From IMG/VR virus record IMGVR_UViG_3300024299_000013, positions 1 through 61,488 of that record: a stretch of DNA of 61,488 nucleotides; one strand, given 5' to 3'. Below, piece after piece: positions 37,156 to 46,106 of this stretch (the first letter of the stretch is position 1; each line of letters opens with the position of its first letter). The notes below the pieces were generated by a model that had not been told where the DNA came from, ran no database searches, and saw only the letters and a program-made list of their open reading frames with translations. The translations under genes and the position numbers were made by a program. The DNA comes from a virus.

Positions 37156-37653
37156 ATGACAAAGAAAACAGTGAACGAAAAATTAGACGATGAACTTTTA
37201 GGTTCGAGTGATATCATTATGGAGTTTGAAAATCCAGAAGAAATTATGGAGGCTGCAGAAATCGTTTTAGAAGAAACTAAAGCAATGTCTGAAAATAAAG
37301 AAAGAGGTATTGTCCCTAAAAGAGAAGTTGTGTCTAATGCTATGACAGGCGATTTAGACGATGACTATGAATTCGCAAGAGATAATTTATACAATCTAGT
37401 AGATAAAGGAAACGAAGCACTAGAAGGTATTATTAGTCTTGCGAAAGAAATGGAACACCCAAGAGCATACGAAGTTGCTTCTGGGTTAATTAAATCTGTT
37501 ACAGATACAACGATGGAGTTGTTGAAGATGCAGAAAGAACTACAGATTATGAAAGGGGAAAAACCATCAGGCAACTCAACGACCAATAATAATTTATATG
37601 TTGGTTCTACTGCTGATTTACAAGCATTATTAAAGGGTAAAGATTTAAAATGA
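37156..37653 (+). CDS. 16: Small terminase subunit gp16
   Basis: Regulates packaging motor gp17 and recognises phage DNA as a ring-shaped oligomer. The central block (FARDNLYNLVDKGNEALEGI, then LAKEMEHPRAYEVASGLIK) is the gp16 coiled-coil oligomerisation region; 165 aa against 164 in T4. The acidic N-terminus and Asn-rich C-terminus are less conserved. The stop overlaps the next start by four bases (ATGA). Confidence 0.9.
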   Translation: MTKKTVNEKLDDELLGSSDIIMEFENPEEIMEAAEIVLEETKAMSENKERGIVPKREVVSNAMTGDLDDDYEFARDNLYNLVDKGNEALEGIISLAKEMEHPRAYEVASGLIKSVTDTTMELLKMQKELQIMKGEKPSGNSTTNNNLYVGSTADLQALLKGKDLK

Positions 37654-37970
37654 TATCACAAGAACAACAAGTAAAAAACGAAATATTAGTTAAACATAAA
37701 AGAGAAACTCGCTTACAGTCGTTTGGTATGATTATAGGTATTATGACTACGATGTTTGTAGCAATGACTATGATGGATACGTTTAAATTAGTACAGGTTA
37801 TGAAAGACGAACAAACAGTAATTAAAGCATTTGTATCTGATAGAACAGGAATGCCTTTAAAAGTTCAAAAGATTGCTAGAGAAGAATTGAAACTACACAG
37901 ACAAGAAAATATTATCAAATTAGAAGAATTGGATTTGAGAATTTTATATTTAGAAAAACAACACGAATAA
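37650..37970 (+). CDS. Membrane-anchored coiled-coil protein between gp16 and gp17 (106 aa)
   Basis: Not recognised. Charged N-terminus (QQVKNEILVKHKRETR), one hydrophobic helix at about residues 25-43 (FGMIIGIMTTMFVAMTMMDT), then an amphipathic, mostly helical C-terminus rich in Lys, Glu and Leu. It is translationally coupled to gp16 through an ATGA overlap and ends 18 bp before gp17. In T4 genes 16 and 17 are directly joined, so this is an insertion. It might tether packaging to the membrane or be a lysis accessory; nothing in the sequence decides. Confidence 0.65.
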   Translation: MISQEQQVKNEILVKHKRETRLQSFGMIIGIMTTMFVAMTMMDTFKLVQVMKDEQTVIKAFVSDRTGMPLKVQKIAREELKLHRQENIIKLEELDLRILYLEKQHE

Positions 37971-37988
37971 ACAAAAACACTTTATATT

Positions 37989-39578
37989 ATGGCAAAGACA
38001 ATTTATCTAGGAAATCCTAATCTTAAACGACAAAACGTTGAGATTGATTACACCGAAGAACAAATTCAAGAATATGTGAAGTGTCGGGACGACCCTATTT
38101 ACTTTGTGAAAAATTACATTCATATTGTAAACCTTGATAAGGGTTTGATAAAATTTGAATTATATCCTTTTCAAGAAAATTTAATCAATACAATACATAC
38201 AAACCGTTTCACAATCGTGAAATGTCCACGTCAGTCTGGTAAATCACAAACGTCTCTGGCGTTTATGCTTCACTATATTCTATTCAACGACCAAAAGAAT
38301 GTTGCTATACTCGCCAATAAATCGGCAACGTCTAGAGAACTTCTTGGTAGACTTCAATTTGCATACGAGAAGTTGCCGATGTGGTTACAACAAGGTGTAA
38401 TGGAATGGAACAAAGGTTCTATTGAACTAGAAAATGGTTCTCGAATCCTTGCTGGTTCAACATCTTCAAGTTCTATTCGTGGTTACTCATTTAACCTAAT
38501 TTTTCTAGACGAGTTTGCATTCGTACAACAGGGTATGGCAGAAGATTTCTTCCGTTCAGTATATCCTACAATTTCTTCAGGTAAAGATTCTAAAGTAATT
38601 ATAGTATCAACACCCAACGGAATGAACCACTTTTATAAAATGTGGTTAGATGCCGTTGAACATAGAAACACATACAAAGCATTTGAAATTAATTATTGGG
38701 ATGTTCCAGGACGAGATGCCGCTTGGAAGGCAGAAACTATTGCCAATACTTCCGAAGAACAATTCAAACAAGAATTCGAATGTGAGTTCTTAGGTTCGGC
38801 AGGTACATTAATCAACCCCGCTAAATTACATTCTTTGGTAATGAGAGATCCGATATATAGAAAAGACGACTTGAAGGTATATGAAGAAACAGTAGAAAAT
38901 CATTCATACGTAATTGCAGTTGACGTTGCTGAGGGTAGAGGACAAGATTATTCATCAATGAATGTTGTTGATGTATCAAAACTACCTTTTGTTCAAGTTG
39001 CGACGTATCGGTCAAATGAAATTTCCCCACTATTATTCCCACATTACATAATGCAAGTTGCTCAGGCATATAACGAAGCAACCGTTATTATTGAATCAAA
39101 TGGTCCAGGAGCAGAAGTTGCTAATATTCTACATTACGACTTAGAGTACGATAACACCATTAACGAATCTGGTGTTCATAATAAACTTGGTAGAAAAATG
39201 ACTAGTCGTATTAAGGCAATTGGTTGCTCAAATATGAAAGATTTAATTGAAGGTGATAAATTAATAGTCAATGACCCAGATACCATCACAGAACTATCTA
39301 TGTTTGTGACCAAAGGTAAATCTTGGGCTGGTGAAGGCGACGGTCATGATGATATGGTTATGGGTCTAGTTATGTTTAGTTGGTTATCAACTCAACCAGA
39401 GTTTAAAGAATTGACTGATATGGAATTGCGAGTAAGGTTATATGCAAATAAGATATACGAAATTGAAGAAGAATTAACCCCATTTGGATTTATCGACGGC
39501 GATGGATACGAAGACGGTGAGATAGTTGTAGAGGGCGGTGAAGTGTGGACAGTCCAGCCTGGAAGTATGTTGTTCTAA
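37989..39578 (+). CDS. 17: Large terminase subunit gp17
   Basis: DNA packaging motor with ATPase and nuclease. ATPase domain: Walker A in KCPRQSGKSQTS (residues 78-89), Walker B IFLDEF (171-176), coupling motif in STPNG. Nuclease domain: acidic residues Asp312 (IAVDVAEG), Glu369 (VIIESNGPG) and Asp454/455 (GHDDMVMG). 529 aa, shorter than T4 gp17 (610) mainly at the ends. No clear ribosome site precedes the ATG. It is followed directly by a late promoter and gp18. Confidence 0.97.
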   Translation: MAKTIYLGNPNLKRQNVEIDYTEEQIQEYVKCRDDPIYFVKNYIHIVNLDKGLIKFELYPFQENLINTIHTNRFTIVKCPRQSGKSQTSLAFMLHYILFNDQKNVAILANKSATSRELLGRLQFAYEKLPMWLQQGVMEWNKGSIELENGSRILAGSTSSSSIRGYSFNLIFLDEFAFVQQGMAEDFFRSVYPTISSGKDSKVIIVSTPNGMNHFYKMWLDAVEHRNTYKAFEINYWDVPGRDAAWKAETIANTSEEQFKQEFECEFLGSAGTLINPAKLHSLVMRDPIYRKDDLKVYEETVENHSYVIAVDVAEGRGQDYSSMNVVDVSKLPFVQVATYRSNEISPLLFPHYIMQVAQAYNEATVIIESNGPGAEVANILHYDLEYDNTINESGVHNKLGRKMTSRIKAIGCSNMKDLIEGDKLIVNDPDTITELSMFVTKGKSWAGEGDGHDDMVMGLVMFSWLSTQPEFKELTDMELRVRLYANKIYEIEEELTPFGFIDGDGYEDGEIVVEGGEVWTVQPGSMLF

Positions 39579-39590
39579 AGTTTGGTTTTT

Positions 39591-39598
39591 TATAAATA
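39591..39598 (+). promoter_or_regulatory. Late promoter box before gene 18
   Basis: TATAAATAG, 59 bp before the gp18 start at 39657, giving the abundant tail sheath its own transcript. Confidence 0.75.
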
Positions 39599-39656
39599 GT
39601 TGTATCGAAATAATAATGTTTCGACAAACTTATTTTTTAAATATAGGAGAATGACA

Positions 39657-41264
39657 ATGGGATTTCAATTAAGTCCAGGCGTTCAAACAAAGGAATTTGA
39701 TTTGAGTACGTCTATCCCTGCAGTTGCTACCAGTTTAGGTGCTACAGTTGGTCGCTTTACATGGGGACCTTGCTTTGATGCAACTTTGGTAGCCTCAGAG
39801 AGCAATCTGGTTAGTGTTTTTGGTAAACCAAATGCAGATTCATACCCGTCGTTTTTGACTTCTGCAGCCTTTTTAAGTTACTCTAACTCACTACAAGTGG
39901 TTCGTGTAGTTGACGCTACTGCTACTAATGCTAACGCATCTGGTACTGGAGTTTTGATTAAAAATGCTGAAGATTTTGATACACAGATGGATTCAGGTAC
40001 ATTAACAGAAGGTTTTTATGCACGTTACCCAGGAGCATACGGTAATAGCATTACAGTAGAAACTGCTGACGAAGCAGGATACGCAACTTGGGCATATGCA
40101 GGTGCGTTTGACGTATCTCCGGCTGCTTCTAACAGTGAAATGGCAATTGCCGTTTTAGTTGGTGGTGTTGTTGCTGAAGCACATATCGTTTCTACAGTTG
40201 ACGGCAATAAGAACGCAGATGGCAATAACATCTTCGTTGAGAAAATCATTAACGACACATCAAAGTTAATCTTAGCAGTAAATGCTAACGTTGCTAATGG
40301 TACTGCTTCAACAGTTTTTGCTAATGGTGCTGACTCAGGTGTTGGTGAAGACGACTATAAACTAGGTTGGGACTTATTTGCTAATGCAGATGAAATTAAT
40401 GTTTCTATTCTAGTTGCTGGTGGTGTTACTAATGAAGCAAAAGCAACTGCTTATGCCGTTCAAAAGTACATGGTTGAGTCTATTGCTGAAGTTCGTAAGG
40501 ACTGTTTTGCAATGTTATCTCCTGCTAAAGAAGACGTAGTAAACGTTGGTGGTGCATCTACTGCAGTATCTAATGTTATTGCTTCACGTAAAGACGTATC
40601 ATTTAATGTTGCTTCTTCTTACGGTTCTTTAGACGCTAACTACAAATACACATACGACAAGTATAATGACACATATCGTTGGATCGGTTTTAGTGGTGAT
40701 ACTGCAGGTTTACTTGCATACACTGACTCTACTCGTGACGCTTGGTGGTCACCTGCTGGTTTAAATCGTGGTCAAATTAAGAATGTTGTTAAATTAGCAT
40801 ACAACCCTTCTTCGACTTTACGTGACCAGTTATACATGTTACCTAATGGTATTAACCCAATCGTTTCTTTCCCAGGTCAAGGCACTGTGCTTTGGGGTGA
40901 TAGAACTTTACTTACAAAACCTTCTGCTTTTGACAGAATCAATGTTCGTAGATTATTCATCGTTATTGAGAAAGCAATTGCAATTTCTGCTAAATACTTC
41001 TTGTTTGAATTTAACAACAAGTACACTCGTAGAAACTTTGTGAATATGGTTAATCCTTACCTTGGAGGAATTCAAGGAAAACAGGGTATGTATGACTTTT
41101 ATGTTCAATGTGATGAGACAAACAATACTGGTGAAGTGATTGATGCTAACCAATTTGTTGCTAGTATGTTTATTAAACCTGCTAAGTCAATTAATTACAT
41201 TACTTTGAACTTTGTTGCAACTAAAACTGGCGTTGACTTCTCTGAAGTTATCGGTCAGGTATAA
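39657..41264 (+). CDS. 18: Tail sheath protein gp18
   Basis: Contractile sheath subunit. The opening LSPGVQTKEFDLSTSIPAVA and the C-terminal blocks RRLFIVIEKAIA and NYITLNFVATKTGVDF are typical of sheath proteins. The start at 39657 is chosen because AGGAGA lies six bases before it and it gives the conserved MGFQLSPG terminus; a longer reading from 39600 has neither. 535 aa against 659 in T4, so one of the outer insertion domains is reduced. Late box upstream; gp19 follows after 15 bp. Confidence 0.96.
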   Translation: MGFQLSPGVQTKEFDLSTSIPAVATSLGATVGRFTWGPCFDATLVASESNLVSVFGKPNADSYPSFLTSAAFLSYSNSLQVVRVVDATATNANASGTGVLIKNAEDFDTQMDSGTLTEGFYARYPGAYGNSITVETADEAGYATWAYAGAFDVSPAASNSEMAIAVLVGGVVAEAHIVSTVDGNKNADGNNIFVEKIINDTSKLILAVNANVANGTASTVFANGADSGVGEDDYKLGWDLFANADEINVSILVAGGVTNEAKATAYAVQKYMVESIAEVRKDCFAMLSPAKEDVVNVGGASTAVSNVIASRKDVSFNVASSYGSLDANYKYTYDKYNDTYRWIGFSGDTAGLLAYTDSTRDAWWSPAGLNRGQIKNVVKLAYNPSSTLRDQLYMLPNGINPIVSFPGQGTVLWGDRTLLTKPSAFDRINVRRLFIVIEKAIAISAKYFLFEFNNKYTRRNFVNMVNPYLGGIQGKQGMYDFYVQCDETNNTGEVIDANQFVASMFIKPAKSINYITLNFVATKTGVDFSEVIGQV

Positions 41265-41279
41265 TAAGGGAGAATTAAA

Positions 41280-41783
41280 ATGAATTACGATACTTTTAGT
41301 TCACAATTAAAATCACAGAACTACGCAAGAAGTAATCTGTTTGAAGTATTCATCGGACTAGCTGGACAAGACCAGAAGTTTGTTTGTAAGTCTGCTTCAT
41401 TACCTGCTACTTCTGTTGGTGTTATTGAAGTTCCTTACCAGAACCGTAAGTTAAAGGTTCCAGGTGATAGAACGTTCCAAGATTGGACAGTTACAATTAT
41501 CAACGATGAGTCTATGTCTGTACGTAAAGAATTACTTGCGTGGCAGAACGATATTCAAGGTTTCCAAAACTTTGGTTCTAATGGCGATACACCAAGAGAT
41601 CACCACAGAATATTAACAGTTACTCCTATGGATAGAACCATGGGTGCAATTGGAGATACTGAGGTTGATTTATATGGTTGGCCTTCAGAGATCGGTTCTA
41701 TCGATCTAAGTTGGGAAACTGCTGATACTGTACAAGAATACACAGTAACATTCAGTATTACTCATGATAATAGTGTTCAATAA
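41280..41783 (+). CDS. 19: Tail tube protein gp19
   Basis: Forms the inner tube through which DNA passes. ARSNLFEVFIGLAG, VCKSASLPATSVG, VPGDRTFQDWTVTIIND and the C-terminal YTVTFSI strand define the tube fold; 167 aa against 163 in T4. The ribosome site AGGGAGA is strong. A weaker paralogue with the same strand order lies at 47425. Confidence 0.97.
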   Translation: MNYDTFSSQLKSQNYARSNLFEVFIGLAGQDQKFVCKSASLPATSVGVIEVPYQNRKLKVPGDRTFQDWTVTIINDESMSVRKELLAWQNDIQGFQNFGSNGDTPRDHHRILTVTPMDRTMGAIGDTEVDLYGWPSEIGSIDLSWETADTVQEYTVTFSITHDNSVQ

Positions 41784-41787
41784 CCAT

Positions 41788-41795
41788 TATAAATA
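41788..41795 (+). promoter_or_regulatory. Late promoter box before gene 20
   Basis: Exact TATAAATA between gp19 and gp20, 35 bp before the portal start. Confidence 0.7.
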
Positions 41796-41829
41796 TTACT
41801 ATAATATTAATTAATGGTTAGGATATACA

Positions 41830-43329
41830 ATGGAATTATTCGGTTATAAAGTTGAAAAACAAATAGGTTCTGCGACGATTGAAAAGGGGTCAAACTCTTT
41901 CGTCCCGCCGGACTTAAACGATGGTTCCACTGTTATCAACGGTGGAGGAATAAACGCCTTCGCCACCAATTTTGACGTATCTTTCAAAAACCAGAAAGAT
42001 TTGATTGGGCAATACAGAGAAACTTCACAAAATCCCGAGGCAGAACTTGCTATCGACGATGTTGTTAATGAAGCAATTGTATTGGACCCATATAAGAACG
42101 CGGTATTGATTCATCTGGATAAACTAGATGCTTCAGATAATATCAAGAAAGTTATTACAGAAGAATTTGATGTAATTACTAGAAAACTAGAATTTAATAA
42201 TTCTGGACCTGATATTTTTAAGCGTTGGTACGTTGATGGTGCTATTCACTATCACATAATTTTTGACAATGATAATGTCAAGAAAGGTATTAAGGAGTTG
42301 AGATATATCGACTCTATGGATATCAAGAAAGTAAAAGAAGTAACAAAAGATAAAGATAAAAATGGCATAGAAGTAGTTAAGAAAGTAGACGAATATTGGG
42401 TTTACAATACAGAAACTATGACTGGCACACAATCTTTAAGAGTTGCAGATGAGTCGATCGCCACTTCGGATAGTGGTTTATTTGATTCAGGAAAAGAAGT
42501 TACATTGTCTTATTTACATAAAGCAATGAAACCTATTAATCAACTTCGTATGCTAGAAGATGCGATGGTGATTTACAGAATTACAAGAGCACCAGAAAGA
42601 CGTGTGTTCTATATTGATGTTGGTAATCTTCCTAAAACGAAGGCTGAGCAATATCTTAGAAACATCATGAACAAGTTTAAAAACAAAATGGTTTATGATG
42701 CTTCGACTGGTAAAGTCAAAGACGGTAAGAATTCAATGTCTATGATGGAAGATTTTTGGTTACCAAGAAAAGAAGGTGGACGTGGTACTGAAGTTACTAC
42801 ATTGCCTGGTGGTCAAAACTTAGGTGATATGGACGACGTGATGTATTTTCAAAAGAAAGTATATCAAGCACTTCATGTTCCACCATCTAGAATGGATCAA
42901 GACCAAACATGGGGATTTGGACGTTCTGGTGAAATTAGCAGAGACGAATTGAAGTTTACTAAGTTTGTTTCTAAGTTAAGAAAACGTTTTTCAGATTTAT
43001 TCTTTACCTTACTTCGCACTCAATTGATTGCGAAGGGTATTATAAGTAAGAGTGAATGGAACGTTTATAGAGAACAAATTGAGTTCGTATTTGCGGATGA
43101 TGGTTACTTTAGTGAAATAAAGAAACTTGAAATGATGAACCAAAGAATTGAAATGTTAGATACTATTACTAACGGTGAAATGATTGGTCGTTACTACTCT
43201 ATTGAATGGGTACGTAAGAACATCCTTATGCAAACGGACGAAGAAATTGCCGATATGGATAAGTTGATGGCAAAAGAAAAAGGAGACACACCTACAGATG
43301 ATGAAGGTATGTCTACCGATACATATTAA
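41830..43329 (+). CDS. 20: Portal protein gp20
   Basis: Dodecameric portal at the head vertex; docks gp17 and initiates head assembly. Blocks seen: EAELAIDDVVNEAIV, LRMLEDAMVIYRITRAPERR, VFYIDVGNLPKTKAEQYLR, GGQNLGDMDDVMYFQKKVY and VPPSRMDQDQ, all standard for gp20 and used as marker sequence in marine myoviruses. 499 aa against 524 in T4. It is followed by the small prohead-core genes, as in T4. Confidence 0.97.
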   Translation: MELFGYKVEKQIGSATIEKGSNSFVPPDLNDGSTVINGGGINAFATNFDVSFKNQKDLIGQYRETSQNPEAELAIDDVVNEAIVLDPYKNAVLIHLDKLDASDNIKKVITEEFDVITRKLEFNNSGPDIFKRWYVDGAIHYHIIFDNDNVKKGIKELRYIDSMDIKKVKEVTKDKDKNGIEVVKKVDEYWVYNTETMTGTQSLRVADESIATSDSGLFDSGKEVTLSYLHKAMKPINQLRMLEDAMVIYRITRAPERRVFYIDVGNLPKTKAEQYLRNIMNKFKNKMVYDASTGKVKDGKNSMSMMEDFWLPRKEGGRGTEVTTLPGGQNLGDMDDVMYFQKKVYQALHVPPSRMDQDQTWGFGRSGEISRDELKFTKFVSKLRKRFSDLFFTLLRTQLIAKGIISKSEWNVYREQIEFVFADDGYFSEIKKLEMMNQRIEMLDTITNGEMIGRYYSIEWVRKNILMQTDEEIADMDKLMAKEKGDTPTDDEGMSTDTY

Positions 43330-43344
43330 AATTAAGGAAATATT

Positions 43345-43503
43345 ATGAGCAATTTAGAAAATTTAATTAAATACGCAAGAGAAAAGAAAGCAACTGCGTT
43401 TAAAGACACATTTACTGCAGAAATATCAGATAGAGTATCCGCAAAATTTGATTCAATGAAACAATCAATTGCTAAGACAATGTTTGCTAAAGCAGATAAG
43501 TAA
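43345..43503 (+). CDS. 67: Short prohead core protein in the gp67 position (52 aa)
   Basis: A 52-aa frame starting MSNLENLIKYAREKKATAF behind AAGGAAA, rich in Lys and Ala, predicted helical. In T4, gene 67 (80 aa, precursor of internal peptides) sits in exactly this place between 20 and 68/21 and is cut by gp21. No stronger motif is visible, so the name rests on position, size and composition. Confidence 0.6.
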   Translation: MSNLENLIKYAREKKATAFKDTFTAEISDRVSAKFDSMKQSIAKTMFAKADK

Positions 43504-43518
43504 CTCCGGAGAAGATTC

Positions 43519-44004
43519 ATGAAAACATTTAAACAAATAAGAGAAGAACTAGAAGACGAAACGTTGGATGTATATACGTTTACTTCTGAGCAGTGGGACG
43601 AATTGTCAGAAGAAGAACAAGACGACTTTGAAGACTTTGAAGTTGACGGTGAATATGAAGCAGAAAACGGTTCTTCTATTTGGGTTGTTGGTGACGAAGA
43701 GTTTGATGTTTTAGGTGTTATGGATGACGAAGACGATATTGAAGAAGCAACTAAATATTCAGGGCGTTCTCGTAGACAAGTTCATATGACTCAAATTAAA
43801 AAACGTCGTATGAAAGGTCGCAATAGACAACAGAAACTTAAAACTAACATCAAACGTAAGAAGGCAAATAATAAAATTAAAATCAAACGTAATAGATTAA
43901 AAATCACAAGACGTTTTGGTAGTGGTGATAAGTCTGGACGTTCTGGTAAGATTGGTGCTCAACGTAAGAGACGTGGTGGCAGAACAATTACACATAAAGG
44001 TTAA
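43519..44004 (+). CDS. Two-charge prohead core / internal protein in the gp68 position (161 aa)
   Basis: The N-terminus MKTFKQIREE resembles the capsid-targeting sequence of T4 internal proteins (MKTYQEFIAE), which directs them into the prohead core. Residues 10-76 are strongly acidic. Residues 77-161 are strongly basic, with 34 Lys/Arg in 85. The junction IEE-A (residues 74-77) fits the gp21 cleavage preference for a hydrophobic residue, any residue, Glu, then a small residue. It probably enters the head with the scaffold, is cut, and leaves a DNA-binding peptide inside. The position is that of T4 gene 68; sequence homology to gp68 was not established. Confidence 0.6.
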   Translation: MKTFKQIREELEDETLDVYTFTSEQWDELSEEEQDDFEDFEVDGEYEAENGSSIWVVGDEEFDVLGVMDDEDDIEEATKYSGRSRRQVHMTQIKKRRMKGRNRQQKLKTNIKRKKANNKIKIKRNRLKITRRFGSGDKSGRSGKIGAQRKRRGGRTITHKG

Positions 44005-44015
44005 AGGAGAATATT

Positions 44016-44252
44016 ATGAGATTAACAGAATCAATTAATAATGTATTGAATGAATCAATTCCAGGTCCAGTTTTAAAATCAGCAAAGAGTGATTTTAAAA
44101 AGGCAAAAGGAAGTTTTGACGGAGCAGTAGGTTATCTAGGTGATATTGCAGACGATATCAGAACATATGATCCGAAGACTGCTGCACGAGTAACGGAATT
44201 ATACAGACAGATGTTGAAGGTACAATCCACTTTCGGTAAAGTTAAACTTTAG
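44016..44252 (+). CDS. Small prohead-core-type protein of unknown function (78 aa)
   Basis: Not recognised. The N-terminus MRLTESINNVLNES is strikingly like that of gp21 next door (MRLISEINESVNY), and like it is followed by a possible gp21 cut (LNE-S). The rest is a helical, evenly charged segment. Ribosome site AAGGAG. It lies between the two-charge core protein and the prohead protease, so packaging into the prohead with removal of a leader is the likeliest history. Confidence 0.6.
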   Translation: MRLTESINNVLNESIPGPVLKSAKSDFKKAKGSFDGAVGYLGDIADDIRTYDPKTAARVTELYRQMLKVQSTFGKVKL

Positions 44253-44262
44253 GAGAAACGTT

Positions 44263-44904
44263 ATGAGACTAATTTCCGAAATAAATGAATCAGTAAATTA
44301 CATCACTGAAGGTAAAGGCAAAGACCTTTATATTGAAGGTGTATTTTTACAAGCAGATTTAAAGAATCGTAATGGACGTATGTATCCTGGTGCGATTATG
44401 GAAACCGAAGTTAAACGTTATACTGAAACGTACATCGATAAGAAACGTGCGTTTGGTGAATTAGGACATCCTGATGGACCTACGATTAACCTTGACCGTG
44501 TATCTCATATGATTACGGCATTAGTTAAAGAAGGAAGTAACTACATTGGTAAAGCAAAAGTTACGGACACTCCTCACGGAAACATTGTAAAGAATTTAAT
44601 TAACGAAGGAGCTCAACTAGGTGTATCATCACGTGGTATGGGTACGTTAAAGGCCAATAAACAAGGAATTCAAGAAGTACAAAGTGACTTCTACCTTGCT
44701 ACTGCCGCAGATATTGTGGCAGACCCCTCTGCACCAGATGCATTTGTAAATGGCATCATGGAAGGAAAGGAATGGGTTTGGGACAACGGAGTTATCAAGG
44801 AACATGATATTGCAGAAATGAAGAAAGAGATTGAGTCTACGAGTAAATCTAAACTAACTGGTTTAGAAGCACGTATTTTCGAGAAATTTATGAGTGGTTT
44901 GTAA
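44263..44904 (+). CDS. 21: Prohead core protease gp21
   Basis: Serine protease (herpes assemblin-like fold) that cuts scaffold and capsid proteins during head maturation. DLYIEGVFLQADLKNRNGR is the family opening; His69 in ELGHPDGP and Ser122/123 in LGVSSRGMG are the catalytic residues; FYLATAADIVADPSAPDAFV follows. 213 aa against 212 in T4. A possible self-cleavage site is ITE-G at residues 14-17. A late box and gp22 follow. Confidence 0.96.
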   Translation: MRLISEINESVNYITEGKGKDLYIEGVFLQADLKNRNGRMYPGAIMETEVKRYTETYIDKKRAFGELGHPDGPTINLDRVSHMITALVKEGSNYIGKAKVTDTPHGNIVKNLINEGAQLGVSSRGMGTLKANKQGIQEVQSDFYLATAADIVADPSAPDAFVNGIMEGKEWVWDNGVIKEHDIAEMKKEIESTSKSKLTGLEARIFEKFMSGL

Positions 44905-44934
44905 TAAATAGTTAATTGTTAAAGTAATTAGTTT

Positions 44935-44942
44935 TATAAATA
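44935..44942 (+). promoter_or_regulatory. Late promoter box before gene 22
   Basis: TATAAATAA, 63 bp upstream of the gp22 start, within a 100-bp AT-rich gap that otherwise holds nothing clear. Confidence 0.65.
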
Positions 44943-45004
44943 ATAGTAATTAGAAATAAAAACTAATTTAAGATTATAATCAAAATATATTAGGAGAACC
45001 TAAG

Positions 45005-46078
45005 ATGAAGTTAAAAACAGAAACTGGCGAAATGTTAGTTCTAGATGAAGCACAGGAATTTTATATTTCTGAAGATGCTAAATCTGACACTTCAATTGAT
45101 GTATCTGAAGTTGATGCGTTATTAGAGTCTGGCGATTTAGAAATCGTTGCAGAAGAGTCTGATGAAGTTGTTGAAGCAGCTGCACCAAAAGCAACTAAGT
45201 TAAAGAAGAAAAAGATTAAGGCAGATGGTTCTGGCGAAGTTGAAGTATTCGAAGACGAAGACGAAGATGGTGACGACGAAGACGAAGATGACGAAGTTGA
45301 AGAAGACAAAAAAGTTATTGCTAAAGAAGAAGTAGAGTTAGAAGTAGATGTTAAGGAAGACATGAACGCATTGTTCGACGGTCAAGAATTAACTGAAGAT
45401 TTCAAAACTCGTACAACTTTAGTATTTGAAACTGCTGTTAAATCAAACGTTAAAGCAAATTTAGCATTAATTGAAGAGAAGATGGAAGCAGAATTAACTG
45501 CTAAAACTGATGCTCTTTTAGAAGATGTTACTGCTAAACTAGACGGATACCTTGATTACATGGTAACTGAATGGGTTGAAGAGAATGCTGTTGCGGTTGA
45601 AAATGGACTTAAAAATGAAATCCTTGAAGATTTTGTTGGTGGTTTACAGACATTATTTGCTGAAAATTACATTGAGATTCCAGAAGACAAATTCAACGTA
45701 GTTGATGAGCAAGCAATTGAAATTGCTGGTCTTAAAGAAGAATTAGACGCAGAAATGAATAAGAATGTGGAAGCACGTTCAGCATTGAATGATGCTACTG
45801 CGAAAGATATTTTCGGTACAGTTTCTGAAGATTTGACTATGACACAAGTTGAAAAACTTACTTCTCTTGCAGAAGGTGTTGTATTCGAAGACGCAGAGTC
45901 TTATACAGAAAAGTTAGAAACTCTGAAGGAAGCATACTTCCCTACAGAAGAAAGGAAAGAAGAAGTGATTGCTGAAGGTAAAACTGAAGTAAAAGATTCT
46001 GAAGAAATGAGCGAATCAATGAAACGCATCGTATCTTCACTTTCAAGTTCAAAAGAAGCAAGCATCTTAGGTGCTTAA
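45005..46078 (+). CDS. 22: Prohead scaffold protein gp22
   Basis: Main core scaffold on which the capsid assembles, later degraded by gp21. Highly acidic and helical: a long Asp/Glu run at about residues 79-105 and coiled-coil stretches after residue 115. The C-terminus (SMKRIVSSLSSSKEASILGA) has the gp22-like ending. 357 aa, longer than T4 gp22 (269) because of the acidic N-terminal third. Assigned by composition, C-terminus and position between gp21 and gp23. Confidence 0.88.
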   Translation: MKLKTETGEMLVLDEAQEFYISEDAKSDTSIDVSEVDALLESGDLEIVAEESDEVVEAAAPKATKLKKKKIKADGSGEVEVFEDEDEDGDDEDEDDEVEEDKKVIAKEEVELEVDVKEDMNALFDGQELTEDFKTRTTLVFETAVKSNVKANLALIEEKMEAELTAKTDALLEDVTAKLDGYLDYMVTEWVEENAVAVENGLKNEILEDFVGGLQTLFAENYIEIPEDKFNVVDEQAIEIAGLKEELDAEMNKNVEARSALNDATAKDIFGTVSEDLTMTQVEKLTSLAEGVVFEDAESYTEKLETLKEAYFPTEERKEEVIAEGKTEVKDSEEMSESMKRIVSSLSSSKEASILGA

Positions 46079-46106
46079 CATTTATAGTTAATAAGGAGAA
46101 AACATA

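Noticed and set aside
39600-39656. Upstream TTG start for gp18 adding 19 residues
   Set aside because: No ribosome site, and the segment lies in the late promoter leader; ATG 39657 has AGGAGA and gives the conserved terminus.
44903-44912. TAATAAATA after gp21 as a late promoter
   Set aside because: It differs from the TATAAATA consensus at an important position, and an exact box stands 30 bp downstream.
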